A DNA stretch of 9,976 nucleotides from CAYNFT01 sp964396535 (GTDB lineage: Bacteria; Chloroflexota; Dehalococcoidia; Dehalococcoidales; UBA2162): assembly GCA_964396535.1 (NCBI GenBank), contig CAYNFT010000079.1:1-9976 (forward strand), in the 5' to 3' direction. A program made the position numbers and the translations under genes. The notes under the pieces are model-generated. The model was not told the DNA's origin. It saw only the letters and a program-made list of their open reading frames with translations, and searched no databases. Positions 1-6,305 of this stretch are shown here, piece after piece; positions within the stretch are counted from its first letter, which is position 1; each line of letters begins with the position of its first letter.

Positions 1-51
1 TGCAACTAATAGAGCCTTCCTAAGTCTACCTCCCCATTTTCCCCTTACCAT
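1..51 (-). CDS. possible 5' end of a gene leaving the left edge
   Basis: On the minus strand an ATG at 51-49 opens a frame that stays open for 17 codons to the window edge, giving a short basic start (MVRGKWGGRLRKALLVA). A purine-rich GGGAG lies about 11 bases upstream, and a TATAAT hexamer (88-93) sits a little further up. No -35 box of good quality pairs with it. The piece is too short to recognise a family. It could equally be a chance open frame; it is reported because start codon, ribosome site and -10 box occur in the right order. Confidence 0.25.
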   Translation of the reverse strand, partial: MVRGKWGGRLRKALLVA

Positions 52-87
52 GTTTCTATTGTCTCCCTTAAGTGGTACTCTTATTAT

Positions 88-93
88 ACGTTT
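88..93 (-). promoter_or_regulatory. candidate -10 box facing the left edge
   Basis: The minus strand reads TATAAT here, a perfect sigma70 -10 hexamer, about 37 bases before the possible start codon at 51. The matching -35 position reads TAGAAA, which is poor. The surrounding 52-291 stretch is AT-rich and shows no other coding signal on either strand. Confidence 0.25.
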
Positions 94-291
94 TATGCAT
101 TCATTATTTCTAGATAGAAATCAGTTTAAGGTTGGAATGCGCTATTTCCAGAACAATTATAGAATCCAAACTATTCACAACTGGAAGACTTTCCTGCATC
201 CTCTTGTCGTTCCAAATTAGAAACGTTAAAATAAGTAAATCCTGATTTCGAGTTGCTAATTGCATTGAAGTGAGTCTGACCAGAAATATAG

Positions 292-1644
292 ATGAGTAAA
301 AAACTATTCTTGGTATTGATTACACTCCTCCTCTTAGGGCTAGCAGCCTTTGGGGGCTCCTGCAACTCAAACACTCAAGAGGTTCGTATTATTAAAATCG
401 GCGTTATTGGACCAATGCAGTTTATTCAAGGTGAAGACAGCTGGCATGGAGCTCAAATAGCACAAGGTACAATCAACTTCAGAGGCGGTGTGATGATAGG
501 CGAGGAACAGTTCTGGATTGAACTTATCAAGGCCGAATCCAATGAGATACTTGACCCCGCTGGGTCAGCTGCTGTAATGGAGCGGTTGATAACAGTAGAC
601 AAGGTGGATTTTGTGGTTGGCGGCTTTAAAACAGAAGCCGTGCTGGCTATGCAAGATGTCGCTATGGACTATCAAAAGATCTTCATTGGTACCGGGACTG
701 GCTCAAAGGAAGTCTGTGCAAGAGTGGCTGAGGACTATGACCGCTACAAGTATTGGTTTCGTATATCACCGTTAAATAATGCTTATTTAGCTGACAACGC
801 CTTGACCATTCTAGAAATGGCTGGAGCTACTTTAAAACGGGAACTTGACATTGGCGACACGCTGAAGGTCGCCATACTGGCCGAGCAAGCTCCATGGGCT
901 GATGATATTGTAGCAGTTTATAAAGAATATTTGTATCTGCCAGAGGACACGGAGGAAACGAGGGCATTTGAATTTGTTGGCGATTGGAGAATATCGCCAA
1001 CGGCTGCCGATGTCAGCGAAGAGTTGGTGGCTATAGAAGCATCCGGCGCCCATTTTATTTTGACTGCCATATCGGGACCTGCAGGTATAACCTATGCTAA
1101 ACAGCTTGGTGAGTACAAAGTACCAGTGGCATCAGTAGGTATTAATATTGAGGCCCAGAAGGACAACTTCTGGAAAGAAACCAATGGTTACGGTGAGTAT
1201 GAGACGACCTTGACCAACTATATTAAGGGAGTAAGAGGAAGGACATCAGTGGGCGAAGAAGTTGTTAATGCCTTTTTTGAGACGGCCTTACGGACACCAA
1301 CACACAATATGGCCACCTTCGATGCTATCTATGTATTGAAGGAAGCAATCGAGCGGGCACAGAGTCTAGATGCCGATGCTGTTGTTGCCGAACTAGAAGC
1401 TACAGAAAGCTGGCAGACTATGGGCAGAATAGTCTTTACAAGCAGGGAGACAGAAACTCCTCACGATATTACCTATGGGTTGAGTTATGTGATTAATGTA
1501 GCAGCACAATGGCAGGATGGAGAGATGAAATGCGTATTTCCCTGGAATTGGCGTGGAATAACTTACGGGGGGGCAGTTTCTTGGCAAATTCCGTTGTCGA
1601 TGAGGGAGAAGTATGCTTCGAAAGAGCCAGAAGAGCATGACTAG
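292..1644 (+). CDS. ABC transporter substrate-binding lipoprotein, branched-chain amino acid type
   Basis: This is a 450-residue extracytoplasmic solute receptor of the Leu/Ile/Val-binding family (periplasmic binding protein fold type I). The N-terminus is a lipoprotein signal: basic SKK, a hydrophobic core at residues 5-20, then GGSC with Cys24 as the probable lipidated residue. The mature protein opens with the typical first strand KIGVIGPM. A later strand ends IFIGTGTGS, matching the ligand-cleft region of the family, and the length is usual for it. Substrate cannot be told; family members bind amino acids, amides, urea or aromatic acids. No permease or ATPase gene adjoins it, so it is either an orphan receptor or its transporter lies elsewhere. 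The ATG at 292 has no good Shine-Dalgarno site (only GAAGTGAG about 18 bases upstream), but it places the signal peptide exactly right. The family is solid; the ligand is unknown. Confidence 0.85.
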   Translation: MSKKLFLVLITLLLLGLAAFGGSCNSNTQEVRIIKIGVIGPMQFIQGEDSWHGAQIAQGTINFRGGVMIGEEQFWIELIKAESNEILDPAGSAAVMERLITVDKVDFVVGGFKTEAVLAMQDVAMDYQKIFIGTGTGSKEVCARVAEDYDRYKYWFRISPLNNAYLADNALTILEMAGATLKRELDIGDTLKVAILAEQAPWADDIVAVYKEYLYLPEDTEETRAFEFVGDWRISPTAADVSEELVAIEASGAHFILTAISGPAGITYAKQLGEYKVPVASVGINIEAQKDNFWKETNGYGEYETTLTNYIKGVRGRTSVGEEVVNAFFETALRTPTHNMATFDAIYVLKEAIERAQSLDADAVVAELEATESWQTMGRIVFTSRETETPHDITYGLSYVINVAAQWQDGEMKCVFPWNWRGITYGGAVSWQIPLSMREKYASKEPEEHD

Positions 1645-1741
1645 CAACACTTCGCTTTAGCAGGCAAGAGTATCACATTTTGTAGCATAGCGAGCTATCT
1701 AACGGTGGCTTGAACTATCAGTCCGGCTTGCTCTAACCTCA

Positions 1742-2070
1742 TTATTGGAATGGATTGGGTAATTCGGCATTCAGTCTTTCGTTGATAAAGTAATCCCGAC
1801 CGACAAGGGCGATTGTCGCTTTCTAGAAATCGTTATGCAGCTTTAACATTTCGCGGACGAACCACAGTCCATCTGAAATTGGCCAGCTTCTGGCATCTAG
1901 ATAGTCAGCAGCCGTTGAAGAGCTGGAATCAGTTGCTTCCCCTCAAGGAGAAGTGCAGAACCGTCCTCCAAGGCCCACGGGTGAGCTTGAATCCCCTCGA
2001 CCAGTTGTCGTATGGCTTCAGATAAATATTTAGCAATTAAACCAGCCTGCTCTCCTACGTGCGCTAACCT
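1742..2070 (-). pseudogene. decayed gene of unknown family
   Basis: Reading the minus strand from 2070, a protein-like frame runs 57 codons (including EQAGLIAKYLSEAIRQLVEG and ALEDGSALLLEGKQLIPAL) to a TAG at 1899-1897. Shifting frame near 1900-1910 continues it smoothly: DYLDARSWPISDGLWFVREM, then LKLHNDF, a TAG at 1825-1823, and beyond that KATIALVGRDYFINERLNAE, ending LPNPFQ and a natural TAA at 1744-1742. The three pieces join into one mostly helical, charged sequence, so this looks like a C-terminal part with one frameshift and one nonsense codon. No start codon is visible, and the frame is closed by a TAA just upstream of 2070. The family is not recognised. A plus-strand open frame over the same bases (1813-2025) is a shadow of it. 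Confidence 0.6.
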
Positions 2071-2139
2071 TTACATCTGCCTATCTTAAATAAAAAAGTA
2101 ATTGCTTAAGTAGCATTAATATGCCAATGGGAAGGAGTC

Positions 2140-2295
2140 AGGTCATCAGCGATTATTATTGTTGAAACTAAGGCAGGGAAAGTCTGTGGCACAATGGAGA
2201 AACACTTTTTCACCTTCAAAGGCGAAGAGATGACCGGGACAGATGCCGAAGCATGTGCTTATTCAGCCCCAAATAGGAAATGTCCTACAAAATAA
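2140..2295 (+). pseudogene. N-terminal remnant of a type B carboxylesterase
   Basis: The plus frame starting SSAIIIVETKAGKVCGTMEK and continuing HFFTFKG matches the N-terminal beta-hairpin of type B carboxylesterases / para-nitrobenzyl esterases, whose usual form is VET..GKVRGT....YTFKGIPYA. The match stops right after FKG (base 2223): the expected IPYA segment is absent and 24 unrelated codons follow to a TAA at 2293-2295, so the catalytic Ser, Glu and His are all missing. The codon where a start would be expected (2140-2142) is AGG, just after a GGAAGGAG ribosome-site-like stretch at 2130-2137, as if ATG had been lost. The remnant runs into the direct repeat that starts at 2274. The identification is by recalled motif and is fairly, not fully, secure. 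Confidence 0.55.
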
Positions 2296-2337
2296 TCAGA
2301 CTTATCTGATTTCAAAACCATGCTGCCTATACAATAC
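2274..2337. repeat. ~64-bp direct repeat, copy 1
   Basis: This copy is nearly identical to 3084-3148, with two G/A differences and one missing C. It contains two small palindromes: TAGGA-4-TCCTA (2274-2287) and AATCAGA-4-TCTGATT (2294-2311). A non-palindromic tail (TCAAAACCATGCTGCC, then TATACAATA) is equally conserved. Looser similarity starts further upstream at TCAGCC (2263). It lies between the esterase remnant and the DUF998 gene. With copy 2 it brackets an 810-bp unit. It may be a small non-autonomous or REP-like element or the scar of a duplication. Neither hairpin is followed by a T tract, so an intrinsic terminator is unlikely. Confidence 0.9.
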
Positions 2338-2339
2338 TA

Positions 2340-2368
2340 TTGTCTTAGATGTATTTACAGAGTACAAC
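2340..2368 (+). promoter_or_regulatory. candidate promoter of the DUF998 gene
   Basis: TTGTCT (2340-2345) and TACAAC (2363-2368) are separated by 17 bases, each matching 4 of 6 sigma70 consensus positions. The start codon follows 34 bases later, after an AAAGGGTGA ribosome site (2391-2399). This is a motif reading only. Confidence 0.35.
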
Positions 2369-2402
2369 AATGTCTCATCATACTTGTGAAAAAGGGTGAC
2401 CG

Positions 2403-3086
2403 ATGAAATCAAATGAAGACAATATATCTCGATTCTTGCTGTTTTGCGGTGTATTTGCACCTATCATGATGATGGTCATCATAATTATCGCAGGACAGAT
2501 AACCCCCGATTACAACCCTATTTCAGATACCGTTAGTCAGATGGGGGCACCGGAGAGACCTTATTCAAGAGTACTAAATGGCGGTTACGTTATTTACGGC
2601 ATACTGATAGGTGTGGCTGCCTATGGTCTTTGTCGAAGTATGAGTTTCACTCTCACGGCAAAGAGACTGGCTATTTTGCTTAGCATTCATGCCATGGGTA
2701 CCATGTTATTGGGATTCTTTCCAGATAGTCTAGACCTGGCATCCAAACATTTTACTGATGACATTATACATAACACTATTTCGGTAATTTCCTGCTTACC
2801 TTTATTAATAGGTATATTGATTTTTCGCAGGATTGCTCGCCAAGAAAAGGCACTAAGAGTTGCCGGCATTCTCGGGCTGGTCGTTATAGCTATTAATTTG
2901 CCAATGCCAATCATTACCATTTTTGAACCTCTCAAACCAATAAGTGGTCTGTTACAGCGATTATTATCTGGTGGCGCATTTTCCTGGCTTACCTTAACTT
3001 TCATCCTTCTGTACAGAAAATGCTTCCGGCTTCAAAACAAATATAATAGTAAGGTTATCCCGTGCCTGAAGTCAGCCTTAAGGTAG
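2403..3086 (+). CDS. DUF998 family integral membrane protein
   Basis: This 227-residue protein has about six predicted membrane helices (roughly residues 10-31, 57-76, 85-105, 125-142, 152-175, 187-205). It carries the family's hallmark loop after helix 1: DYNPISDTVSQMGAPERPYS, comparable to the YNP..DT.S.LG consensus of DUF998. It also has the GFFPD turn and a histidine-containing stretch before helix 4. DUF998 proteins sit in the cytoplasmic membrane and their function is not established. The ATG at 2403 is supported by AAAGGGTGA directly upstream. The gene is flanked by the two direct-repeat copies, and its stop codon TAG (3084-3086) is the first three bases of copy 2. It therefore sits like a cassette beside two decayed genes. 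The family is fairly sure; no role can be inferred from the neighbours. Confidence 0.8.
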   Translation: MKSNEDNISRFLLFCGVFAPIMMMVIIIIAGQITPDYNPISDTVSQMGAPERPYSRVLNGGYVIYGILIGVAAYGLCRSMSFTLTAKRLAILLSIHAMGTMLLGFFPDSLDLASKHFTDDIIHNTISVISCLPLLIGILIFRRIARQEKALRVAGILGLVVIAINLPMPIITIFEPLKPISGLLQRLLSGGAFSWLTLTFILLYRKCFRLQNKYNSKVIPCLKSALR

Positions 3087-3148
3087 GAAATATCCTACAA
3101 AATAATCAGACTTATCTGATTTCAAAACCATACTGCCCTATACAATAA
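3084..3148. repeat. ~65-bp direct repeat, copy 2
   Basis: This is the second copy of the repeat at 2274-2337, with the same two palindromes (3084-3097 and 3104-3121). It supplies the stop codon of the DUF998 gene and ends about 70 bases before the FakA-like start codon. The extra C in this copy moves TTCAAA and AATAAT to 17-base spacing, so it may also carry promoter elements for the downstream gene. Confidence 0.9.
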
Positions 3149-3149
3149 T
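3121..3149 (+). promoter_or_regulatory. candidate promoter of the FakA-like operon
   Basis: TTCAAA (3121-3126, 4 of 6 positions) and AATAAT (3144-3149, 5 of 6) are spaced by 17 bases and lie inside and at the end of repeat copy 2. The first ATG of the operon is about 70 bases downstream. In copy 1 a missing C makes the same spacing imperfect. Confidence 0.3.
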
Positions 3150-3219
3150 AATGATAACGCCCTGATAAAGATTGGTTTTCGGACTAAAAAGGCGGCTAGA
3201 AAACGCAAAAGGGGGGGAA

Positions 3220-4899
3220 ATGAACACGGTATTGGTCAATCAGAGGGATGCAAGACTTTCATGCAGCGGGCGCGAACTACGGGAGATGTTTTGCGTAGCA
3301 ACACGCTGGCTGGAGAGAAACGCTACTACTATAAATGCTCTGAATGTCTTCCCTGTACCCGATGGCGATACTGGCACCAATATGTTGTTAACCATGCGGT
3401 CAACAATGGATGAGGCGGCACGGTCCCCGGATACGAATGCCTCCGATATCGCTCAAGCCATGGCACGCGGTGCCCTGATGGGTGCCAGAGGCAACAGTGG
3501 CGTTATCTTGTCACAGATAATGAAAGGCTTTGCCAGTGGCTTAGCGGGTCAGACATCGTTTGGTCCCAGCGAGATGGCTGATGCGCTTGACCAGGCCTCG
3601 ATAGCAGCTTATGAGGGCTTAAGTAAGCCCTGCGAAGGGACTATGTTAACCGTGATAAAAGACATGGCAGTAGCCGCCAGAAGTAGTGCCGTCCAAGATA
3701 GCCAGGACCTGCTAGTCCTGATGGAGACAGTAGTAGAAGAAGCCAGGAAATCGGTTGAGAGAACACCCCAATTGCTGGATGTATTAAGGGAAGCCGGGGT
3801 AGTAGACGCCGGCGGGCAGGGCATTTCAGTTATTTTTGATGGGATTCTGCACTATTTACGGGGCGAAGAAGAAGAGGTTGAACTGCTTGAAGACGAGATG
3901 GTCTTCATTAAAAAGGAGGCTCCCGTAGTCAAGCAGCCGGCTTTTGTCGCTGCTAAGTCAATGCCAGTAGAAGAGGGAGCCTACGGATACTGTACCGAGT
4001 TTATCGTAAAAGGTGGAGATTTGAACCAAAACCAGATAAGGCGATGGGTTGAAAGTCAGGGCGAATCCGTACTTGTCGTCGGTGATGAAGAGACGGCAAA
4101 GGTTCATGTTCACACACTTCATCCTGGCACAGTCATTGAATTTGCCATCTCGCTGGGCTCGGTGCACGACCTTAAAATCGAAAACATGGATGACCAGCAC
4201 GAAGAGTTCTTACAGATACGCCGCACCCCAATGCCGGCGTCGGATATTTCCGTCGTAGCCGTGGTTGCTGGAACTGGGTTGGAGGATGTGTTCCGCAGCC
4301 TGGGCACAACCGCCATAATTCCCGGCGGTCAGACAATGAATCCAAGTTGTTCCGACATCTTGCAGGCCATTGACTCAGTCCCATCCGATAAGGTGATTGT
4401 GCTGCCCAATAATAAAAACGTGATTCCTGCAGCCAAGCAGGCGGCCACCGTTGCCAAGAAAAAGGTAAAAGTATTGCCGACACGGTCAATTCCGCAGGGG
4501 CTGTCAGCCCTCGTGGGCTTCAACTGCGAGATGGAGCTGGATTGGAACCTCAAAGAAATGTCCAGATCCCAGGAGAGGGCGAGAGCAATTGAGGTAACCA
4601 ATGCCGTCAGGGATGCCAAGGTGGGCACATTACAGATAAAGAGAGGGGACTATATTGGCCTTATTGACGGTAACATAAAGGTAGCCAGCAGTAACTTAAA
4701 CGAGGCCATCTTCAACGCCCTGAAAGCCGTCGATGCTGGAAATGCTGCGATAGCTTCTTTGTTCTACGGAGAGCAGATAGATGGCAATGAGGCGACAGAA
4801 CTCAGTCGGGCCCTAAAAGAGCAGTACCCGGAGTTAGAAATTGAGGTGCTTCAAGGCGGTCAACCTCACTACTCTTATATCACATCCATCGAATATTAA
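3220..4899 (+). CDS. fakA: FakA/YloV-type fatty-acid kinase-like protein (DAK2 + DegV-like)
   Basis: This 559-residue protein has an N-terminal DhaL/DAK2 kinase domain (about 15-215) and a C-terminal DegV-like part (about 330-559). FakA transfers phosphate from ATP to fatty acids held by a FakB (DegV) partner, feeding them into phospholipid synthesis. Nucleotide and Mg binding is shown by NVFPVPDGDTGTNM (Asp48, Asp50, Asn54), GARGNSGVILSQ (88-99) and DAGGQG (196-201). The middle domain has YGYCTEF (Cys258) and KVHVHTLHPG (His296, His298), the pattern of the Cys/His/His zinc site reported in FakA. The start is set at ATG 3220 behind a G-run (3211-3217). A TTG at 3172 would add 16 residues, but they lack the family's usual opening and a ribosome site. 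No FakB gene is in the window. The family is very sure; the exact substrate is inferred. Confidence 0.9.
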   Translation: MNTVLVNQRDARLSCSGRELREMFCVATRWLERNATTINALNVFPVPDGDTGTNMLLTMRSTMDEAARSPDTNASDIAQAMARGALMGARGNSGVILSQIMKGFASGLAGQTSFGPSEMADALDQASIAAYEGLSKPCEGTMLTVIKDMAVAARSSAVQDSQDLLVLMETVVEEARKSVERTPQLLDVLREAGVVDAGGQGISVIFDGILHYLRGEEEEVELLEDEMVFIKKEAPVVKQPAFVAAKSMPVEEGAYGYCTEFIVKGGDLNQNQIRRWVESQGESVLVVGDEETAKVHVHTLHPGTVIEFAISLGSVHDLKIENMDDQHEEFLQIRRTPMPASDISVVAVVAGTGLEDVFRSLGTTAIIPGGQTMNPSCSDILQAIDSVPSDKVIVLPNNKNVIPAAKQAATVAKKKVKVLPTRSIPQGLSALVGFNCEMELDWNLKEMSRSQERARAIEVTNAVRDAKVGTLQIKRGDYIGLIDGNIKVASSNLNEAIFNALKAVDAGNAAIASLFYGEQIDGNEATELSRALKEQYPELEIEVLQGGQPHYSYITSIEY

Positions 4900-4935
4900 A
4901 AGTGGATTTCGACAAGTTGTTTAATGGAGGTAGAA

Positions 4936-5727
4936 ATGGTCAGTGTTGAAACCCAAGCTTTGAGGGAAAATATCAAAACCTGCAGGCTGCAAACCGCCGA
5001 TATCCTGCTTATTCACACCAAGCGCAGTCTCTGGGGCTGGCTCATTCGCTTCGGAACTCACTGCTACTGGAACCATGCCCTGATGGTCTATTCCGCAGGA
5101 AGCATGGAACAGGGTCACGGTAGCATATTAGTTGTTGACGCTAAAACAAACGGCACAGTTATCATGAGTCGCTTAAGTAAATACCTGAACAGATTTGACA
5201 AGTACGATGTGGCTGTGAAAAGGCTAGAAGCAGACTGGTTTCAGGATGGCAGTCAAGCTTGGATGCTTGACTGTCGCAGTAATATATGTAATATCGCCTT
5301 AAATGAAGTAGATTTTAAACTTAGCTCACGGTTGAGAGAACTAATCGACCAGACTATCAGGCAGCTTACCGTCATCTTCCGATTCGTACGGCGTAAAATC
5401 AGGAAGGTGTACACACCTCCGAGCCTCCCCTGGAACATCCGGCCAGTACAGGTGAAAGCCTTTACTTGTGGTGGTTTTGTCCAGTGGTGCTACTATAAAG
5501 CGGTGTCCAAGATGGTAGAGGGAAAAGACACCGATCAATCACAGCTTAAGGAAGTTATCTTTAATCCACGGGTTAAGAAAGAGCCTACCCCCTTTGAGCT
5601 GCTCACCACCACCCCAGCTGACTTAGCCAATTGCGATAAATTATCGTGGAAATATGTCATCAAAGATGGTGTAGTACAGGAAGTCTTAAGCAGCGAAGAC
5701 GCAAGGTTGGTCACTATGCAGGCATAA
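4936..5727 (+). CDS. permuted papain-like amidase, YiiX / NlpC-P60 superfamily
   Basis: This 263-residue protein has the circularly permuted order of the YiiX/YaeF-like papain fold, with the histidine motif first and the cysteine later. An N-terminal stretch ADILLIHTKRSLWGWLIRFG leads into WNHALMVY (His47). The probable nucleophile lies in KAFTCGGFVQWC (Cys178, with Cys185 close by). Family members cleave amide or thioester bonds in cell-wall peptides or lipids; the substrate here is unknown. No signal peptide is visible, so it appears cytoplasmic or membrane-associated, which fits a lipid or acyl substrate better than cell wall. The ATG at 4936 is preferred over one at 4924 because GGAGG (4926-4930) has ideal spacing to it. 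It follows the FakA-like gene by 36 bases, suggesting one transcript. The superfamily is confident; the activity is not. Confidence 0.75.
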   Translation: MVSVETQALRENIKTCRLQTADILLIHTKRSLWGWLIRFGTHCYWNHALMVYSAGSMEQGHGSILVVDAKTNGTVIMSRLSKYLNRFDKYDVAVKRLEADWFQDGSQAWMLDCRSNICNIALNEVDFKLSSRLRELIDQTIRQLTVIFRFVRRKIRKVYTPPSLPWNIRPVQVKAFTCGGFVQWCYYKAVSKMVEGKDTDQSQLKEVIFNPRVKKEPTPFELLTTTPADLANCDKLSWKYVIKDGVVQEVLSSEDARLVTMQA

Positions 5728-5760
5728 CCAAATCTACAAGAAGGGTCGTTTCATCTAGCT

Positions 5761-6264
5761 GTGGATACTCATGATGACTGGACTGCGAAAGTATCCAGCG
5801 AAATAAGTAAAGTCGAAAATTATATCAGTCCTTCAGACCAAAGGCGGTACAAGCTGCCTCTGCTTCTCCGCTCAGCACGACGGGTTGCCGCCTTCTCCCC
5901 CGAATGCGAGGTGTGCCAGGGTTTACAGAGCCAAATTGTCAGTCTTGGTGCAGATTTAACCAGCGCGCCCCGAATGACCCGCAAGAATTTTAGGAGCTAT
6001 CTGAGCGTTATCAAAGGGATTACCAAACATCTCAAGCAAACGCACGGGTTGACAGAAGAAAGAAAGTATGTCAAACGCTATGTATTCATGGGCTTGGCAT
6101 TCGGTTTGTCTCTGGTTATGCTTGGCTTAATTCTGCTGAGTTTCGGTATCACCTTACTTGCGCTGAATGTAACGTTGCCAGCCTTAGTTACCCGTGTTAT
6201 TTTCGGTTACACTATTGGTTATATTCTAGACAAGAGGGCCAAGAGCCGAGGCAAAGTACTTTAG
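5761..6264 (+). CDS. unrecognised small membrane protein with CxxC pair
   Basis: This is a 167-residue protein of no family I recognise. The soluble N-terminal ~105 residues are charged and contain CEVC (Cys49, Cys52), which could bind metal or form a disulfide. Two hydrophobic helices follow (about 108-133 and 137-156), and the tail is basic (DKRAKSRGK), so both ends are probably cytoplasmic. Translation most likely starts at GTG 5761, the only start codon between the preceding stop and the conserved-looking body. AAGGG at 5741-5745 is rather far upstream. It lies 33 bases after the amidase in the same reading frame, with only a TAA and 11 codons between, so coupling or a former fusion is possible. 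It converges with the response regulator gene 41 bases on, and no terminator hairpin is evident between them. Confidence 0.6.
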   Translation: MDTHDDWTAKVSSEISKVENYISPSDQRRYKLPLLLRSARRVAAFSPECEVCQGLQSQIVSLGADLTSAPRMTRKNFRSYLSVIKGITKHLKQTHGLTEERKYVKRYVFMGLAFGLSLVMLGLILLSFGITLLALNVTLPALVTRVIFGYTIGYILDKRAKSRGKVL

Positions 6265-6305
6265 TTCGCATTTCACTAGCAAAGGTGCCTGATAATATAC
6301 ACTGT

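Noticed and set aside
1690..1705. Short inverted repeat (ATAGC-GA-GCTAT-like) after the substrate-binding protein gene, as a terminator.
   Set aside because: The stem is only about 5 bp with a two-base loop and no T tract.
1813..2025. A 70-codon plus-strand open frame in the gene-poor stretch.
   Set aside because: It has no ribosome site or recognisable motif, and it overlaps the more protein-like decayed gene on the minus strand.
2274..3148. The repeat-flanked DUF998 unit as an insertion sequence.
   Set aside because: The enclosed gene is a membrane protein, not a transposase. The repeats are direct, not terminal inverted repeats, and no short target duplication is apparent.
3172..3219. 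TTG start extending the FakA-like protein by 16 residues.
   Set aside because: There is no ribosome site before the TTG and the added residues do not resemble the family's N-terminus, while ATG 3220 has a G-rich site upstream.
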